DNA from: Volutella citrinella
Taxonomy: Eukaryota; Ascomycota; Sordariomycetes; Hypocreales; Nectriaceae
Reading direction: 5' to 3'
DNA: 64,000 bases
Assembly: GCA_034401135.1 (NCBI GenBank)
Contig: JAWZSP010000009.1
Span: 2,232,001 to 2,296,000, forward strand
Made by a program: the position numbers and the translations under genes. This document shows, piece by piece, positions 10,540 through 22,950 of this stretch. Below the pieces are notes generated by a model. That model did no database searches. It was given only the letters and a program-made list of their open reading frames with translations, and was not told the origin of the DNA. Position 1 is the first letter of the stretch, and the number at the start of each line of letters is the position of its first letter.

Positions 10540-11630
10540 ATGAGCATTCCGTGGCCTGATGACTCGCTCTTCGAGCCCTTTTACATTTTTGAAGAAACGT
10601 AAGTCATTCGGGCAATTAAATGGAAGGAATCAACATTAAAAGTGCAAAGATACAAAGTCGTTGATTCCCACGAGATCAAATGCGCCGTCCTTATTCCCAA
10701 GAACCTCAAGCCAGGAAAACACCCCGTCATTGTCAACGTCCACGGCGGATTTCTCATGACTGCTCACTCCCTGTTTGCCCCATTCTTCCCTCCCTGGGCT
10801 TGCAAGTTGGCCATTGAGAACTCGGGCATCATCATTTCCCCTGACTACCGCCTCCTACCCACCGCAAACGGTGTGGCAGACATCATTGAGGACATGGAGG
10901 ACTTCTGGCAGTGGTTCAGAGCAGACCTTGGCCAGATACTGGGGCAAAAGACTCCAGAGCATACCCTTGACTTTTCCAAGACACTCCTCACAGGGACCTC
11001 GGCTGGTGGTTACTGTTGCACCCAGCTGGCCTTGTCTCATGCTGACGAGATTAAGACTTTGGCCGTCCTGTACCCAGCTCTGGAGCTGTATGACAAGCTC
11101 TGGCTGGAGGGACCCTCCGAGGGTGAGCCTACGGTTCTTCGTACTCCTGAGGATGACATCCCTAGCGAGGAGGCTTCATTGATCTGGTTGGAGAAGAATA
11201 GACAGGTCATAACCACTAAAGCGGGATTTGAGCGGTCCTCTTTTTGTGTCGGTGTGACCCAGCACGGCCACTTTTCGTCCAAGGTCCTGGATCCTCGCAA
11301 CCTGAGACTCGAGGCCTTTCTTCCCCTTGACAGAATGAAGCGCGGTGCGAAGCTGCCGCAAAATGTGTAAGTGGCACGATGCATTGCCTCGACCGATGTG
11401 CTTTGATGCTAACTTGTGAAAGGTGGTTGATGCACGGCGATGACGACTCGGTCGTTCCGCTGAGGAATTCGGACCGATTCGCGGAGATTGTGAATGAGTC
11501 GCAGCCACAGACAACTCTGCGATATGATGTGGTCCCTGGGCAAGACCACGCATTTGATTTGATTGCAGAGACATGGCAAGATTTCCGACAGGAGGCCTTG
11601 GGCTTTGTCAAGGATGGATGGTTGAACTGA
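10540..11630 (+). CDS. Alpha/beta hydrolase (HSL/esterase type)
   Basis: Three exons (10540-10598, 10650-11366, 11423-11630) give 327 residues. The alpha/beta-hydrolase-3 features are present: oxyanion motif HGG at about 51-53, nucleophile elbow GTSAGG (Ser about 138), then HGDDDSVVP with the acid and PGQDHAFD with the catalytic His near the C-terminus. No signal peptide, so probably cytosolic. It likely hydrolyses an ester or lactone, or removes an acyl group from a product (inference). It shares a promoter with the isomerase and is convergent with the NRPS-like reductase, so it fits an ester/acid-processing pathway. The first exon is only 59 nt; its ATG is the only one giving the family N-terminus. 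Confidence 0.88.
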
Positions 11631-11841
11631 GAGATGAAGCCGAATCTCCCTGTGTGCCTAATACATTCTAAGGAATCGTATCCTCCAAGTTGTTCTATTC
11701 CGATATTCAGTTCATAGACTCATACCAGTATGGGATCTCATGATCAAGGAGTATAACTGCCTGGTTCGAGATATCAACTAATCCGAAACCGCATTCACCC
11801 TTCAATCTATCTACCTTCAAAAACGAAAAGCTTTGTATGAC

Positions 11842-12028
11842 ATGTTCGCCGAAGTCCCAGGCAGAGTAAACCCCGGCTTCCCGAGTGAGTTCTTTGCATC
11901 ATTGGCTACGGTTGGAGGGCCACACAGCAGTCGAGTATTATCCCATGTTCCAGCTCATCTTCCCGAATAATCTCGGCGTGCGGATTGAAGGACGAGTCAA
12001 GTGGCTGCCCAAAAGCGACGAATCATAA
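11842..12028 (+). CDS. Possible two-exon small ORF or gene remnant
   Basis: ATG 11842 to TAA 12028 with a clean 43-nt GT..AG intron (11885-11927) gives 47 residues. The second exon reads like real protein (VEYYPMFQLIFPNNLGVRIEG...), not random translation. I do not recognise a family. It may be the surviving 3' end of a longer gene between the hydrolase and the reductase. Low certainty. Confidence 0.3.
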
Positions 12029-12117
12029 GACGAAAGCGCTTGTATTTAACATCAGGACCTAAAAAGTATTCAATCTAACATGTTCAGCCTTCTAACCTTG
12101 TATTCGTACAACCTCCT

Positions 12118-15100
12118 CTAGGATCCCCATTCTTTGACCCAGTACTCTAAGCACTTGGCTAATAGCCCACTTGCGACCACGTTGAACCCATTTTGTATAC
12201 TCTTGCTTCGGGCTTCCGTCTTCGTCGTCTCGAAGACAAGGCCACGGCGACCGGGCTTGTCGTTGTCGTACTTGTCGGCGAAAAAGTTGAGCAACTTGAC
12301 CGTAGGATTGAGCTTCGGGTCTTGCTCGCCCTCTCGCAGTCGCTGGATCCATTCCCGCTGTCCAACTGTCTCAAACTTGAGTCCCGCTTCCGCGAGGGCT
12401 GGGAGAACTTGGCTTGTCCATTCGACGGTGGTGGTGTTTTGCACATGGTAGACGACATCCTCGCTCTCGTACTGCGAGAAGTAGCCAGAGTTTGCGCTTC
12501 CGGGACTCGACAAGTTGCTCAGCTCCAAGACCGCTTGGGCAGACAAGTCCACAGGAAGCCAGGATGGAGACTCATCAAGTGCCGGAAGAGCGCCTAGTGT
12601 GGTGGCAGCCTGGAACATGAGTGGAATCGCCTCTGTCGGGTTCCAGCGGCCAAGCAGCGAATCGCCAATGATTTGACCAGATCGGAGAACCCGAGCCTCC
12701 ATGCCCGTTGAGACTGCAGCAGCCCTGATGATGTGTTCTGCAACCCATTTACTGCGGGCATATCCCATGCCCTGAGCATGAGCTGGATCCTCAATAACCT
12801 TTTCTGGGACTGTTCCAGGAGACGGAGTCCCAGCACCCGCAGAAATGGAAGAGATGAATGCCAGACGGGCTGGACGGCTAAATGGAACCGACAAGCACAG
12901 ATCCAGGAGGTTTCGAAGGCCAGCAATATGTTGCTTCTCAAAGCTCTGGACATTGATGGTAAAGTTGACAGCCCAGGCGCTGTGGATGACGGATGTCACT
13001 GAGGACTGCAGAGCGCCATACACGTCGGCGCCAAGGCCGAGATCAGCTTGGCCGAGGTCAGCACACAGCGCCGTGAACCTAGCGGAGTGGTGCTCTTTGG
13101 GGAGTCCTTGTGCTTGCAGAGAGGCGATGACACGCTCGTGAGCGTTGCTGTGGTGTGGAGTCAGGCCGCGGGCAGCCAAGGAGCCCAATACGCGAGCCTC
13201 AGCCTCCAGCGGAGTTGAAGCTCTGACGAGGCAGTAGACGTGACGGATGTGTGGCAGTGAGATCAGTTGGTGCAGAATGTGGGCGCCTAATGAGCCGGTA
13301 GCTCCTGTGAGAATCTGATACCGTGATGTCAGTGATCATGTAGAAGAACATCAAAGCGTGTTACTTACCACCACCTCGCCTTCAGGCACCTGAGTACCAC
13401 GCTGGAACGGTTCAAAGGTTGAGTACTTTTGAACCAGCTCCTTCATCACCTCAAGCTCCGACTTTTCCTCCACAGCCTCCCCAGTTCGCAGAGAATACAG
13501 ATGAGCGGCCAACTGCTTCACACTCGGGTAGTCAAACACGACGTTGTAACTGACTTGTCCGTCTCCGGTGTCAATCTCACGGACAATGAAGCCGCGAAGA
13601 CTGATGGCCTGTAGACTGTCGATGCCAGCTGCGAAGAAGTCGGTGTCATTCGCTAGCCCCGTGACGCCCAGCTGCTTCTCAATCGCATTGAGTAGATACT
13701 CCTCGAGCCCAGCTGCATCGAGCTTGAGACGGTTCTCGCTCCCCGAGGCCTCGAACCTTTCGTACAGTTCGTTAATGGTAGTTTCAAAATGCCTGTAACA
13801 CGCGGCGCGAATAACGGTTCCCTTGTCTGTTCGGGGGTACTCGGCACCGATGGGTAGAACTTCCACCATCTCGCGCGATACACGACCAAAGTGCTCGGCA
13901 TGCGCATTCGCGTCCTCAATCGAGGGCCAGATTGCGTCAAAGATCTCCTGGGGCCGCATGCTGGCGGCATGGGTGCTGGGGAAGACGAGAAGTCCTGGAA
14001 AAGCGCGGCCTACACCGACGACGAGACAGTCTTGAACATACTCGTTGTGGCGGACGCGGTGCTCATACGGTATGGGGAGGACCTTTTCGCCGTTGAAGAG
14101 TGTGACTCTGTCATCCAGCCGCCCTAGATACTTCCAGGCGTCGGGAAGCGTGGGGTGTTTGGTGAAAAGGTCGCGTGTGTGGAAGGAGTTCGGTGGGTCG
14201 TCGGAGTTGGACATTGTCTTTGTGGTGAGGCCATCGAGGACAATGAGCTCAAAGACTCCGGGCGATACCTCGTCAAAGAGCAAATATGGCTTCGTCTTGG
14301 CTAGGGGTCGGACATAATTCCAGTCCTTGTCCACCATGTAGTCTCGGTCGGATGTCATAAGTTGGCCCATCTCCGTCCTGTTCAATGTCAGTCGCTGTTC
14401 AAAACCCATCAGACGACTAAACTCACGCTCCATAATGAGACACAAGATTGGCGCCGTTGTCTACCAAAATCTGCCCAAGTTCGTCGGGGCAACTGCTGCC
14501 GCCAAAGAGGATCAGCTTGGCCTTGACCAGCTCATCAATACCCTCCTGGGTCTCAGCAATGACCTTGAGGGCATACGGCACACAGTGGAAACTCTGAAAG
14601 TTTGCGGCCCTCATAGCTTCGACCAGGTGACGGTTGGCCAGGGGCAGGTTGGCGTTGTACACGGCAGTGCGCTTTCCCGTCACCATGCCGCGGAACATGG
14701 TGGCCAGACCATGGTTGTGGAAGAGAGGTAGCGTGACAAACGCGCGCATGCCACTGCCAGTAGCGTAATTGCTGAGGCATTGTCTGTGTGTCTGATAAAT
14801 GGGCTTCGGAAGACCCGTGCTGCCCGACGAGTGAACGATAAAGGCAATGGTGTTTTCCTCGTCAACAAGTTCCGTCTGTCTAACGAACGAGACTGGCTCC
14901 GTCGTAGCCCAGACGGACTTGTCAGGGATGGTATACGTCTCGAGCGGGCGTGTCTGTTGGACTTCGGCGAGGACAGCATCGAATTTCGGGATGGTGACGA
15001 TCCGGTCGCACTCGGTCTGTTCTAGCAGCGCGCAGTAGGCTTGTGCGGGTAATCTGGTGGACAGGAAGAGGACGGAGAAGCCCATGCGAGACAGGGCGAG

Positions 15101-15487
15101 GATGGAAATGATGTAGTCCAGATTGGACGGCCCAAGCAGTCCGATGACTTCGGCCTTGTCGCTTTTCGCTCGCTACAGAAACGGTGAGACATGCATTGGT
15201 CCAACAGAGTCGATGATGCTTACCCTGGGAATCAGTCCCTTCTGCGACAGGTGCAAGGCGGCGCGGTCTGTAAACAAGTGCAGCTCCCTGGCCGTGTAGT
15301 CTGCAAAGTCGCCGGCGCCATTGTCCGACCCGGGGTATGCAATAAGCGGCGTGTCAGGGATGCTCTGCGCCTGGTGCACGATAAAGTCGTTGATGCTATT
15401 TATCTTGGGAGGGGTCTCGATGCTGGCTGCCACCTTGGCCGAGTCTGGCACTGCGGCGACGAAGTCGACGGTGACTGAAGCCATCAT
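12118..15487 (-). CDS. NRPS-like carboxylic acid reductase (adenylation - carrier - thioester reductase)
   Basis: Four exons (15487-15224, 15172-14427, 14377-13369, 13314-12118) give 1071 residues, the usual length for fungal single-module A-T-R enzymes. The adenylation domain has the phosphate loop SSGSTGLPKP near residue 205 and YGATEMGQ across the second splice. A phosphopantetheine carrier follows with the DFFAAGIDSLQ serine near 590. The reductase domain starts near 674 with TGATGSLG and carries the catalytic YARSK near 858. There is no condensation domain. Such enzymes activate a carboxylic acid, load it on the carrier and release it reductively as an aldehyde or alcohol using NADPH. 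The acid is not predictable by eye. Flanking hydrolase, aldo-keto reductase and regulators make it the core of a likely cluster. Confidence 0.92.
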
Positions 15488-15919
15488 TGCACAGCGGCGG
15501 CGAGAGTGTCAATCAGCCAGGATGGGTTTATGCAAATCAACGATTTTCACCAGCTGGGTAGATCTGATATGATATGATGAGCAGCGTTGATTGCATTCAA
15601 TGCAAGTTGCCATACTTATACGCACAGTACATGGGTATTCGCCCCATCTTGGTGGTTCTTGTCGTTGATAGGTGCACTGCCACAGTTTCGGAAAAAGGGG
15701 TGGTCGGAAAAGATGACGCACAGCTGCCGGGCCGATCGATGCAACCCAAGGGTGGGGTAATCCGACAGATGCTGGTCAACGGGTACTCTCATTGGTATGG
15801 TCGCGGGTTTATTCATCGTAGGAAAAGGAGTTATTGGTGGTGAGAATAGATGAATTAACGCCGTGGCATGGACTGCTCTCCTCTAGACGAACTAAGCAAC
15901 CCGGAACAAGATATTACAC
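15488..15919. promoter_or_regulatory. Intergenic region upstream of the NRPS-like reductase
   Basis: 432 bp between the reductase start and the 3' end of the next Zn2Cys6 gene. CGG-containing sites TTTCGGAAAAA and GGTCGGAAAAG lie at about 15687-15713, 200-225 bp upstream of the reductase ATG. No gene seen. Confidence 0.4.
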
Positions 15920-18622
15920 CTATCCTTGCATTTCTCCACCACTTATTGCCCAAGTACCGTAATTCCAGTCTCCCAAGAACGATTCCAATCCACCGACTCC
16001 CGTTGTAACCTGATTCAGTCAGTCAGACAGCGTTCTACGAGATATTGCGTCAAATTATCAAGATGTCGGGCAGCCAACTTACCAGTGAATCAAACTGACC
16101 CCAACCCGTCATTTGAACGATGGAACTGCCTGGGCTCCCACCGGGGAAGGCAATGTTGCCATCCGGGCCAAGCTGCGGCTGGACACCCGCATCTGCCGTG
16201 GGATCCAAGTTGGCAACGTTGCTGTACACGGGCATCATGCCCACGTTGGTCTGCGGCCTGAGGACCGATTCGTCGCCCTCCAAGAAAACGCTCTCGCCAC
16301 GCAGACCATCGTGTTGCTCACTCGTGGTGAGCGCCAGGACTCGCTCGTTCTGGCGCAGCACCTCCATCCGCAGCTCCTGCAGGACCAGGCCGTAGCGGTA
16401 GGCGAGGGATCCGGGTATGGCCGTGGCAGCGATTTGCACCTGGCACTTTGTAGCCGCGCGGAAGGCCGGGATGAAGGTCTCTGGCGGGGAGTGGCGCTTC
16501 TGGATGGTGAAGAGATAGAGCATGACGACGGCCGAGAAGGCAAAGTAGTGTGAAAACTGGGCGAATTAGCAATCGTCTCCTTGTAGTTGTCCTCACAAGA
16601 ACTTACCCAGTAAGTGCTGTACAGCTGCCCTCGCGAGCTCAGCTCGTCAACCTTCCTGGCAATATTCATGGCGGCTTGCAGGCACAAGTCCACGTGCTTG
16701 GATATCACTTTGGGGTTATTCCCAGCCTTGGATGCCCTCGTAGACCCGAGGTTGGCGAGACTCGCAAAGTTGTTCAGCAGAAAGGGACGGTGCACGAGTA
16801 TCTGCGCGTGCCAGCACGCCATGTTGAGGACGTTGCGCTGTCGCAGGAAGATGGGCTGGAACAGGGACGGGTCGACTGCGTCTGTGCCAAGGAGATAGCC
16901 GACGCTGCTGCACCACTTTTCAATGTCCTTGGTGTATTTGGCAGCAAGTATGTACAACTTCTCGGTTGGCTGGGGGCGAATGCTGTACAAGTCTCGCAGA
17001 ATATTCGCAACAATGCGAGACAGCCTACAGATGTCAGTCAACTCACGCGGCTCATGGGAAACAGGTGTCCTACTTTAGATGCGCCACTGCTCCAGTCATT
17101 ATCGAATGCGCCTTTTCTATGGGCGGAAACTTTGAGCCAGCCCGGTAAAGCTCGTGGTCATCCACGCACAGCGGGATATCCTGGTCAATGTCCTCGTCGT
17201 GGAACGTCCGCGGGCGTCCCAGCGCGGCGCTGAGGTACGTGTCGAGGTTGTAGGCGCACCAGAAGGTTCGCTTGCGACACTCGAGGTCCACAAAGTCAAC
17301 CGACGAGTTGGGGTCGAGCCTCGACTTCCTGTGGATGCCCAGGGCCAGCATCAGGTGCGACGTGGTGCCGAACAAGCTCCAACAGTGGTTGATGCGCGAG
17401 TGGGCGAGCAGGAAGAGACACTGCGACAGCCTCACCTGCACGCTGGTCAAGCGGATGGCGCCCTTTTCGGCAGATAGCTGGTCTTCCGCAGCTGAAAAGT
17501 AGCGAGCGCTGTTGAAGTCAAGTATTTAGAGCGAGTCGACTACGAGTGGAGTGAACTTGACGTACCTCGTCTTGGGGTCGACCACGCCATACGATGCCGA
17601 CTTGGGAAAGTTTTCCGCATGGGCAAACACCATGAAGAGCATCGCGAGCCGGCTCCTCGACGACGGGTCCTGGTTCATGGTGCCCTTTGTTTCGTACAGC
17701 TCCTCGAGCCATGACTCTACAGTCGGACGATGCAGGTAGCGATGCGTAGCTGACCCAAACTCGAAGTATCTCGCCACGAGCGCCTCACCCTCTGACCTCG
17801 GCGGAAGAATGAGGAACCGTGGATCTGATTCCGGCAACGGCAGGTCGCCAAACGTAAAGATGGATGCATCAGACGACGACGTAGACCGCTGCTGATGCAA
17901 CTTCCTCTGCACTCTCAGCAAAAACGACGCTCCAGACGCCGGACCAACATAGTGTCCCTGCTGGTCAATCTCAGCCGGCTCCGACGAGTGTCTCGACGAC
18001 GGCCCAACGACCGCCTCAGCCACACCCTTGTCCCCTTCGAGCGGACGGTGCTCAGTGGACGCAGGGCTCGGCGCATCCTCGCCCAGCGGCGGAGTTGGCT
18101 GCGCGGCCGGCCCCTCGGCGTCGCCGTTGCGCGCAGCAGCAGCAGCAGCCGCGTCGGAGACGACGACGTGCTCGTGGTCCTCGGCGGCGGCGGTCTCCAT
18201 CTCAATGGACGGAAGGCGGCCGCGGCGGTACTCGGCCGTGTAGGTGCAGCGAAGCTTGAGCCTCGAGCAGATGATGCAGGGATACTTGCCCGAGCACCGC
18301 GTCTTGCGGCTGCGCAGCACATTGTTAGCAGCGTTCTGACTCGGCCATTTTTCCAGGACACCCCGAGGTTGTCTGTCAAGCTTGTCTTTCGGCTACCCAG
18401 CTTGAATCTCGGAAACCCATCCTGTCTATGTCGTCAGGGGCACACTTACGACTTGCAGCGGTCACATGCGCGGCTTGCGCGACTTCTCGCGCGCGGCGGC
18501 TTCAGCTTCTTGGGCGGCGAGGCCCGCTGGGCGTCTAGGTCGGCATGGGGGGGCGACGGGTCGAGGGCCAGGTCCCCGTCGTCGAGTTCCACATTGTGGT
18601 TGTGGTCGACGTCCATGTCCAT
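15920..18622 (-). CDS. Zn2Cys6 transcription factor with Fungal_trans domain
   Basis: Six exons (18622-18450, 18309-17566, 17508-17074, 17024-16607, 16556-16083, 16009-15920) close in frame to 777 residues. The zinc cluster is split by an intron: CDRCKS-RKTRCSGKYPCIICSRLKLRC. It is followed by the linker YTAEYRRGRLPS, then an Ala/Pro/Glu-rich spacer. The Fungal_trans domain spans the middle exons (FGTTSHLMLALGIHRKSR, ECRKRTFWCAYNLDTYLSAALGRPR). The chosen start MDMDVD leaves ~310 bp of promoter; another Met at 18888 exists in a different frame and would need an extra intron and almost no promoter. It sits between the NRPS-like reductase and the sugar-acid dehydratase and may regulate either side. 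Confidence 0.85.
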
Positions 18623-18932
18623 CTCGCTCGACAGCTGTGACGTGGACGGTCTGATACGACTTGCCCGGCCAAGGTGCGGAAAAGGACTGGGTCGCTGGCC
18701 ACACCATTTGTATTCCGATGTGCTTTCCGCGCTAGCATTTCCCACTGGGCCGGGGTCATTTTATCCGAGGCGAGCGGGGTTGGGAGGTGACTGGGGTTGG
18801 TGTGTGGGGTTGGCGCTGGTCTGGAGTCTATGGTGGTGGCTTCACTTTCTAGCTTGGCTTTTCCTGGGGCATGGACACGATCAAGCATAGTCTATCGTTG
18901 CTGTCTCTGTCTGCTCTAGCTCTACACACTGA

Positions 18933-20241
18933 TCACCACTCCCTCCACTCTCCACCCGGCCCCACGAACCCCGGACTCACCCACGGCTCCGCGTCCACAG
19001 CTGCCGCCCGGACCTTTTCCTCATCAATCTCAATGCCCAGCCCCGGTCCCCTCATCAGGTCAATGTAGCCGTTAGTCACATCCCAAATCTCGGGGTTCTT
19101 GATGTACGTGAGCAAGTCGTGGCCGCCTGTATTGTAGTGAATACCCAGGCTCATCTCCTGGATGGCAAAGTTGGGCGTCGCCGCGTCGACCTGGATGTTT
19201 GCCGCCAGCGCAATGGGGCCGAGGGGACAGTGCGGCGCAATGGCAATGTCGTAGGCCTCGGCCATGGCTGCGATGCGCCGCAGCTCAGAGATGCCGCCGA
19301 CGTGGCTAATGTCTGGCTGCAAGATATCGACGCAGGCGGCCTCGAGGAATGGCTTGACATCCCACCGGCTGTGCAGACGTTCTCCCAGCGCAATGGGCGT
19401 CGTGGTCGTCTGCGAGAGCGCCTTGATTCCCTCGAGGTGCTCCGACAGCAGCGGCTCCTCGATGAACATTGGCCGGTGAGGCGCAAGCAGAGTAGCGAGC
19501 TGCTTCGCCATTGGACGGTGCACGCGCCCGTGGAAGTCGACCCCAACGTCCATGCCGAGGCCCTTGACCGTCTTGACTCTCTCCACGCACGCATCGAGCG
19601 CGTCGGGCGAGTCTAGCCATCCTAGGTCTTCTGTGCCGTTCATCTTGACGGCAGTGAAGCCTTGGGCCTTGCGAGACGAGCTGCGTGACGAGATGTTAGC
19701 TGTTTGGTGTCTTGACTTTGAGCCTGGTGTCACTCACGCCTGTGCTTCCACCTCACTCGGACGGTCGCCGCCAATCCAAGCATACACCTTGAGCTTCTCC
19801 CTCACCTTTCCGCCAAGCAGGTCGTAAATAGGGACACCCAGCTTCTTGGCTTGTAGACTGTCAGCATGCATCTGCAGAGGACGGACTGACTGTCCTACTC
19901 ACCCTTGAGGTCCCAGAGTGCAATGTCAATGCCAGCAAGGGCGCTCATGAAGACGGGGCCTCCTCTGTAGAAGCCCATGCGCCACGAGCGCTGCCAGACT
20001 TGTTCAATGTCGCTGCTTCGAGTTAGCAATTACTCCTGTCACGTCACTGCAGACTTCTAGCTCACTCGGCTTCCATGCCCTTGTACTGGGCGATCCACGC
20101 ATCGAGGCAGCCCTCTACGGCTTGCGTGTGGCCCTCAAGCGACGCCTCCCCCCATCCCACGTTGCCCGCATCGTCGGTAATCTTGACGAAAAGCCAGCGA
20201 GGGGGGACGCGGAAGTACTCAATAGATGCAATCTTACCCAT
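18933..20241 (-). CDS. Galactonate dehydratase-like enolase-superfamily enzyme
   Basis: Four exons (20241-20066, 20012-19903, 19849-19738, 19680-18933) give 381 residues, essentially the length of bacterial D-galactonate dehydratase (DgoD, EC 4.2.1.6). The N-terminal capping domain ([20 protein letters not shown]) is followed by the barrel. Metal ligands lie in VGVDFHG, FIEEPLL and [11 protein letters not shown], and the catalytic His in IAPHCPLGP. These motifs resemble DgoD rather than the longer fungal L-galactonate dehydratase. The enzyme dehydrates a sugar acid to a 2-keto-3-deoxy acid, cytosolically. Substrate specificity (galactonate or another aldonate) is inferred. The aldo-keto reductase and MFS transporter next door support a sugar-acid catabolic set. 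Confidence 0.88.
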
Positions 20242-20572
20242 GGTGATGTGTCACTGTCTGTCTGAATGATGCTTGCTGCTGTGGTGCTGAGCTGCTGCGG
20301 ATTGCGTCAATATTAAAGCTACCGACGCCGGTTCACGACAGCGCGGTTACCCACAATTGCGACGGTAGGAAAATCGGAAATGCGTCGGTTCGGCACGTCG
20401 AACCCTGCGTTAATCCGACCGGCAGTCAATTGAGCAAACAGGCTGGAGATTCCGCCATGGCCCCCGTGGGGAAATGCACCGACATTCGGCTCACGGACAC
20501 AATCACGCGCGGGGATGCGATATCGGGGAAGTTTGCGATGACCTCAGTCAAGATTATTCTATTCATCTACGT
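20242..20572. promoter_or_regulatory. Promoter of the sugar-acid dehydratase gene
   Basis: Rich in CGG/CCG triplets (CCGACGCCGG, TCGGTTCGGC, CCGACCGGC). It holds ATCGGAAATGCG at 20373-20384, a 12-mer found again at 24924-24935 upstream of the MFS transporter. No gene seen. Confidence 0.45.
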
Positions 20573-21654
20573 CTAAGCCTTCTGCGCCTGCTGCTTAATC
20601 CAGTCCTCACGACCCTTCTTGAGAGCCGCCTCGTCGTGCTCGCCAAAGATGTCCTGTCCCAGCCGGATCGGCATGTTGTATCGGCGGTTGTCCTCGAGCG
20701 CATTGATGCGATCCACGGCCTTTTGCGAGAGCTCAAAGTCCTCAAAGTTGGCCGCGATGCGGGATGGCGTGACCGACTTGGGCAGCACCACTGTCCCGCG
20801 CTGGACGGCCCACTGAATTAGCACCTGCGCCGGCTGCTTGCCCAGCTCCTCGGCGACGGCGACCACCTCGGGGTCGTCGATGGCCTTGGGGAGGCCGTAG
20901 ATGTTGTTTGCCGATGGGCTGTAGGCTGTGATGATAATGCCCTGCTCCTGCGACCACTTGAGCAGCTCTGGCTGCTGCAGGAATGGATGCGCTTCAATCT
21001 GGTTGACGGCCGGCTTGATCTCCGCACTAGAAGCATGTCAGCGGGAAATTGAGGCATCCTCATCCATCATCGTCACGTACAACTCCAGAATCTCCTCAAT
21101 CTTCTCCTTTGTAAAGTTGCTCACGCCAATGCTCCTCACTTTTCCCTTCTTGACGGCCGCCTCAAGCGCTGTCCACGTCTCCTTGATAGGCACGTCAATG
21201 ACGTGCACTCCATTGTCCGACGGGTCGATCGGAAACCTCAGCGTCGGCTGCTCCGGCCGGGGGAACGACACGGGCCAGTGGATGAGGTACAGATCGAGGT
21301 AATCGGTGCCCAGGTCCTTGAGACTCTGGTCAATGGCGTCTTCCACGTCTTCGGCCTTGTGGTGCGTGTTCCACAGCTTCGACGTCAAGAAGATGTCGGA
21401 TCGCGGCACGCCTGAGGCGGCCATGCCCGCGCCCACCTCGGCCTCATTGTCGTAGACTGCGGCGGCGTCAATGTGGCGGTAGCCGTGCTTGAGCGCAAAC
21501 TCGACGGCTTTGGAGACCTCGTTGGGTCCGGATTGCTTGTGTCACTGTTAGCGAGCACTCCCCGCTAGCTTCGCCGGAGTCTTACCCAGGTGCCCAGCCC
21601 GACAGCAGGGATGGTGTACCCCGAGTTCAACTTGAAAGATCGACCAGATGACAT
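20573..21654 (-). CDS. Aldo-keto reductase (glycerol dehydrogenase/glyceraldehyde reductase-like)
   Basis: Three exons (21654-21586, 21535-21081, 21026-20573) give 325 residues. Cytosolic NADPH-dependent AKR of the classical group: Asp and Tyr in IDAAAVYDNE, Lys in LTSKLWNTH, His in YLIHWPVSFP. The substrate-loop and cofactor segments are typical (GVSNFTKEKIEEI, NQIEAHPFLQQ, VLPKSVTPSRI). The family includes Gcy1/GLD1-like glycerol dehydrogenases and the L-glyceraldehyde reductase of fungal galacturonate catabolism. Beside a galactonate-type dehydratase, reduction of glyceraldehyde released by an aldolase is an attractive role, but no aldolase is in the window. It could equally reduce the aldehyde made by the NRPS-like enzyme. 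Neither is proven. Confidence 0.88.
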
Positions 21655-22950
21655 TTTGCACAGTGCTTTTGATGCGTGACAATTGATCGTCCGATGCTGA
21701 ATACGGGAGCCCTTTATCCAAATGCGAATAATTCGGCATTCAACGGTCCAATTGACAGCCGACGATGCAGTATTATCCGACTCCGCTTATCCGGCCCTGT
21801 GTATGGGAAAAGCGCCGATCAAGGAATGCCGTGCTGAGGAGTAATCCTCTCGGCACATTTCCTACCACTTCGGCATATCTCATTCCGAGCCGCACTTGAG
21901 CTCGACGTGAGGGTTCGTGAATGCCGTTCTCACAGAGGGGAAAATGGTAGAACAACTCTGCCCGCAGTCGACGTATTCTCAGTCAACAGTCCCACACGAG
22001 GTGGTGTTTCTGTTCTTCCTTTGGCCTTCCAATTGAAGGCGCATGCCCTTTTGTAGTGCAGCTTAGATGTGCACCACCGGTTGTCTGAGCCATCAATTCA
22101 GAGTCGCTCAATCCTGGCAACAAAGGCATGGCCAGCTTTTCCCCAGACTCCGCACGGGCGACGGGAGACGGCCGAGGTTCACGAGTGATCCACAGGGCCA
22201 AGCCCACCAAGAGGGGCCAAGACATCCACTGAAGCTTGTCTGGGGACGGGGTTGCCCCGCTAGCCTCGCTCCACTGCCGTTTGGCCCCTTGCCTCCCTAG
22301 AGCAAGAACAGCTCGAGTCACAGCGCTGATTACCGCCCCCTACCCTAAGTCTCCTGATTGTTTGCCGGAGGCTGTCGTACGCGAGCACTGAAGGAAGTGC
22401 GCTACTTTCAATTGGGTGAATAAACGTAAGAAGAGTAAGGGTAGAGCTTGAAATCACTCCAATTTGGGACCGCACTCCTTTACCCCTTAGTTCAGCTATT
22501 TCTAGTGTCGGCATTGGGGTCTGCATGTAGGGATGCCCTTCTGCTGTTGACATCATTGGCTAGCCAGCCTCCTCTGATCACATGCTCGTACTGCTAATCC
22601 CATCATGCTTTTTGCAGATAAGACACGCGCTACCGGAAATGAGGTGCCCGATGATGGTGAATCAGCGGCTAGACTGTAAGCGGGAGAATGGCAAGTCATG
22701 CACGCTACCCAATAAATGGTGCGAGTGAAGCGAGTCAGTCGGCAGTGTCATCTTAATTAACCAACGGAGCACGGTAGAAAAGTCACTAGCAATGAAGAAT
22801 CAAATGCATCAACAGTAGATTACTATTTAGCCCAGTCCACCGCTATTCATATCCTGTCTCGAAAGACCATCTCAGTGCACAATGGCCTGATTGATACCAT
22901 TGTACCAGTTACTTGTCCTCTGAAGCGCGCCATCCAGTGGCATCCACACA
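21655..22950. other. Intergenic region upstream of the aldo-keto reductase
   Basis: 1.3 kb with no credible gene. CCG/CGG sites occur near the reductase start (TTATCCGACTCCGCTTATCCGG at about 21775-21793, interrupted), and CCGGAAATG at 22633-22641. Open frames in 22.0-22.5 kb lack family features. Confidence 0.4.

Noticed and set aside
18535..18888. Upstream Met at 18888 as start of the second Zn2Cys6 regulator
   Set aside because: It is in a different frame from the zinc cluster, and no convincing intron joins them; only 45 bp would remain to the neighbouring gene.
17895..18890. 331-codon plus-strand open frame
   Set aside because: Antisense to the Zn2Cys6 gene exon; Arg/Ser/Leu-biased composition without domains.
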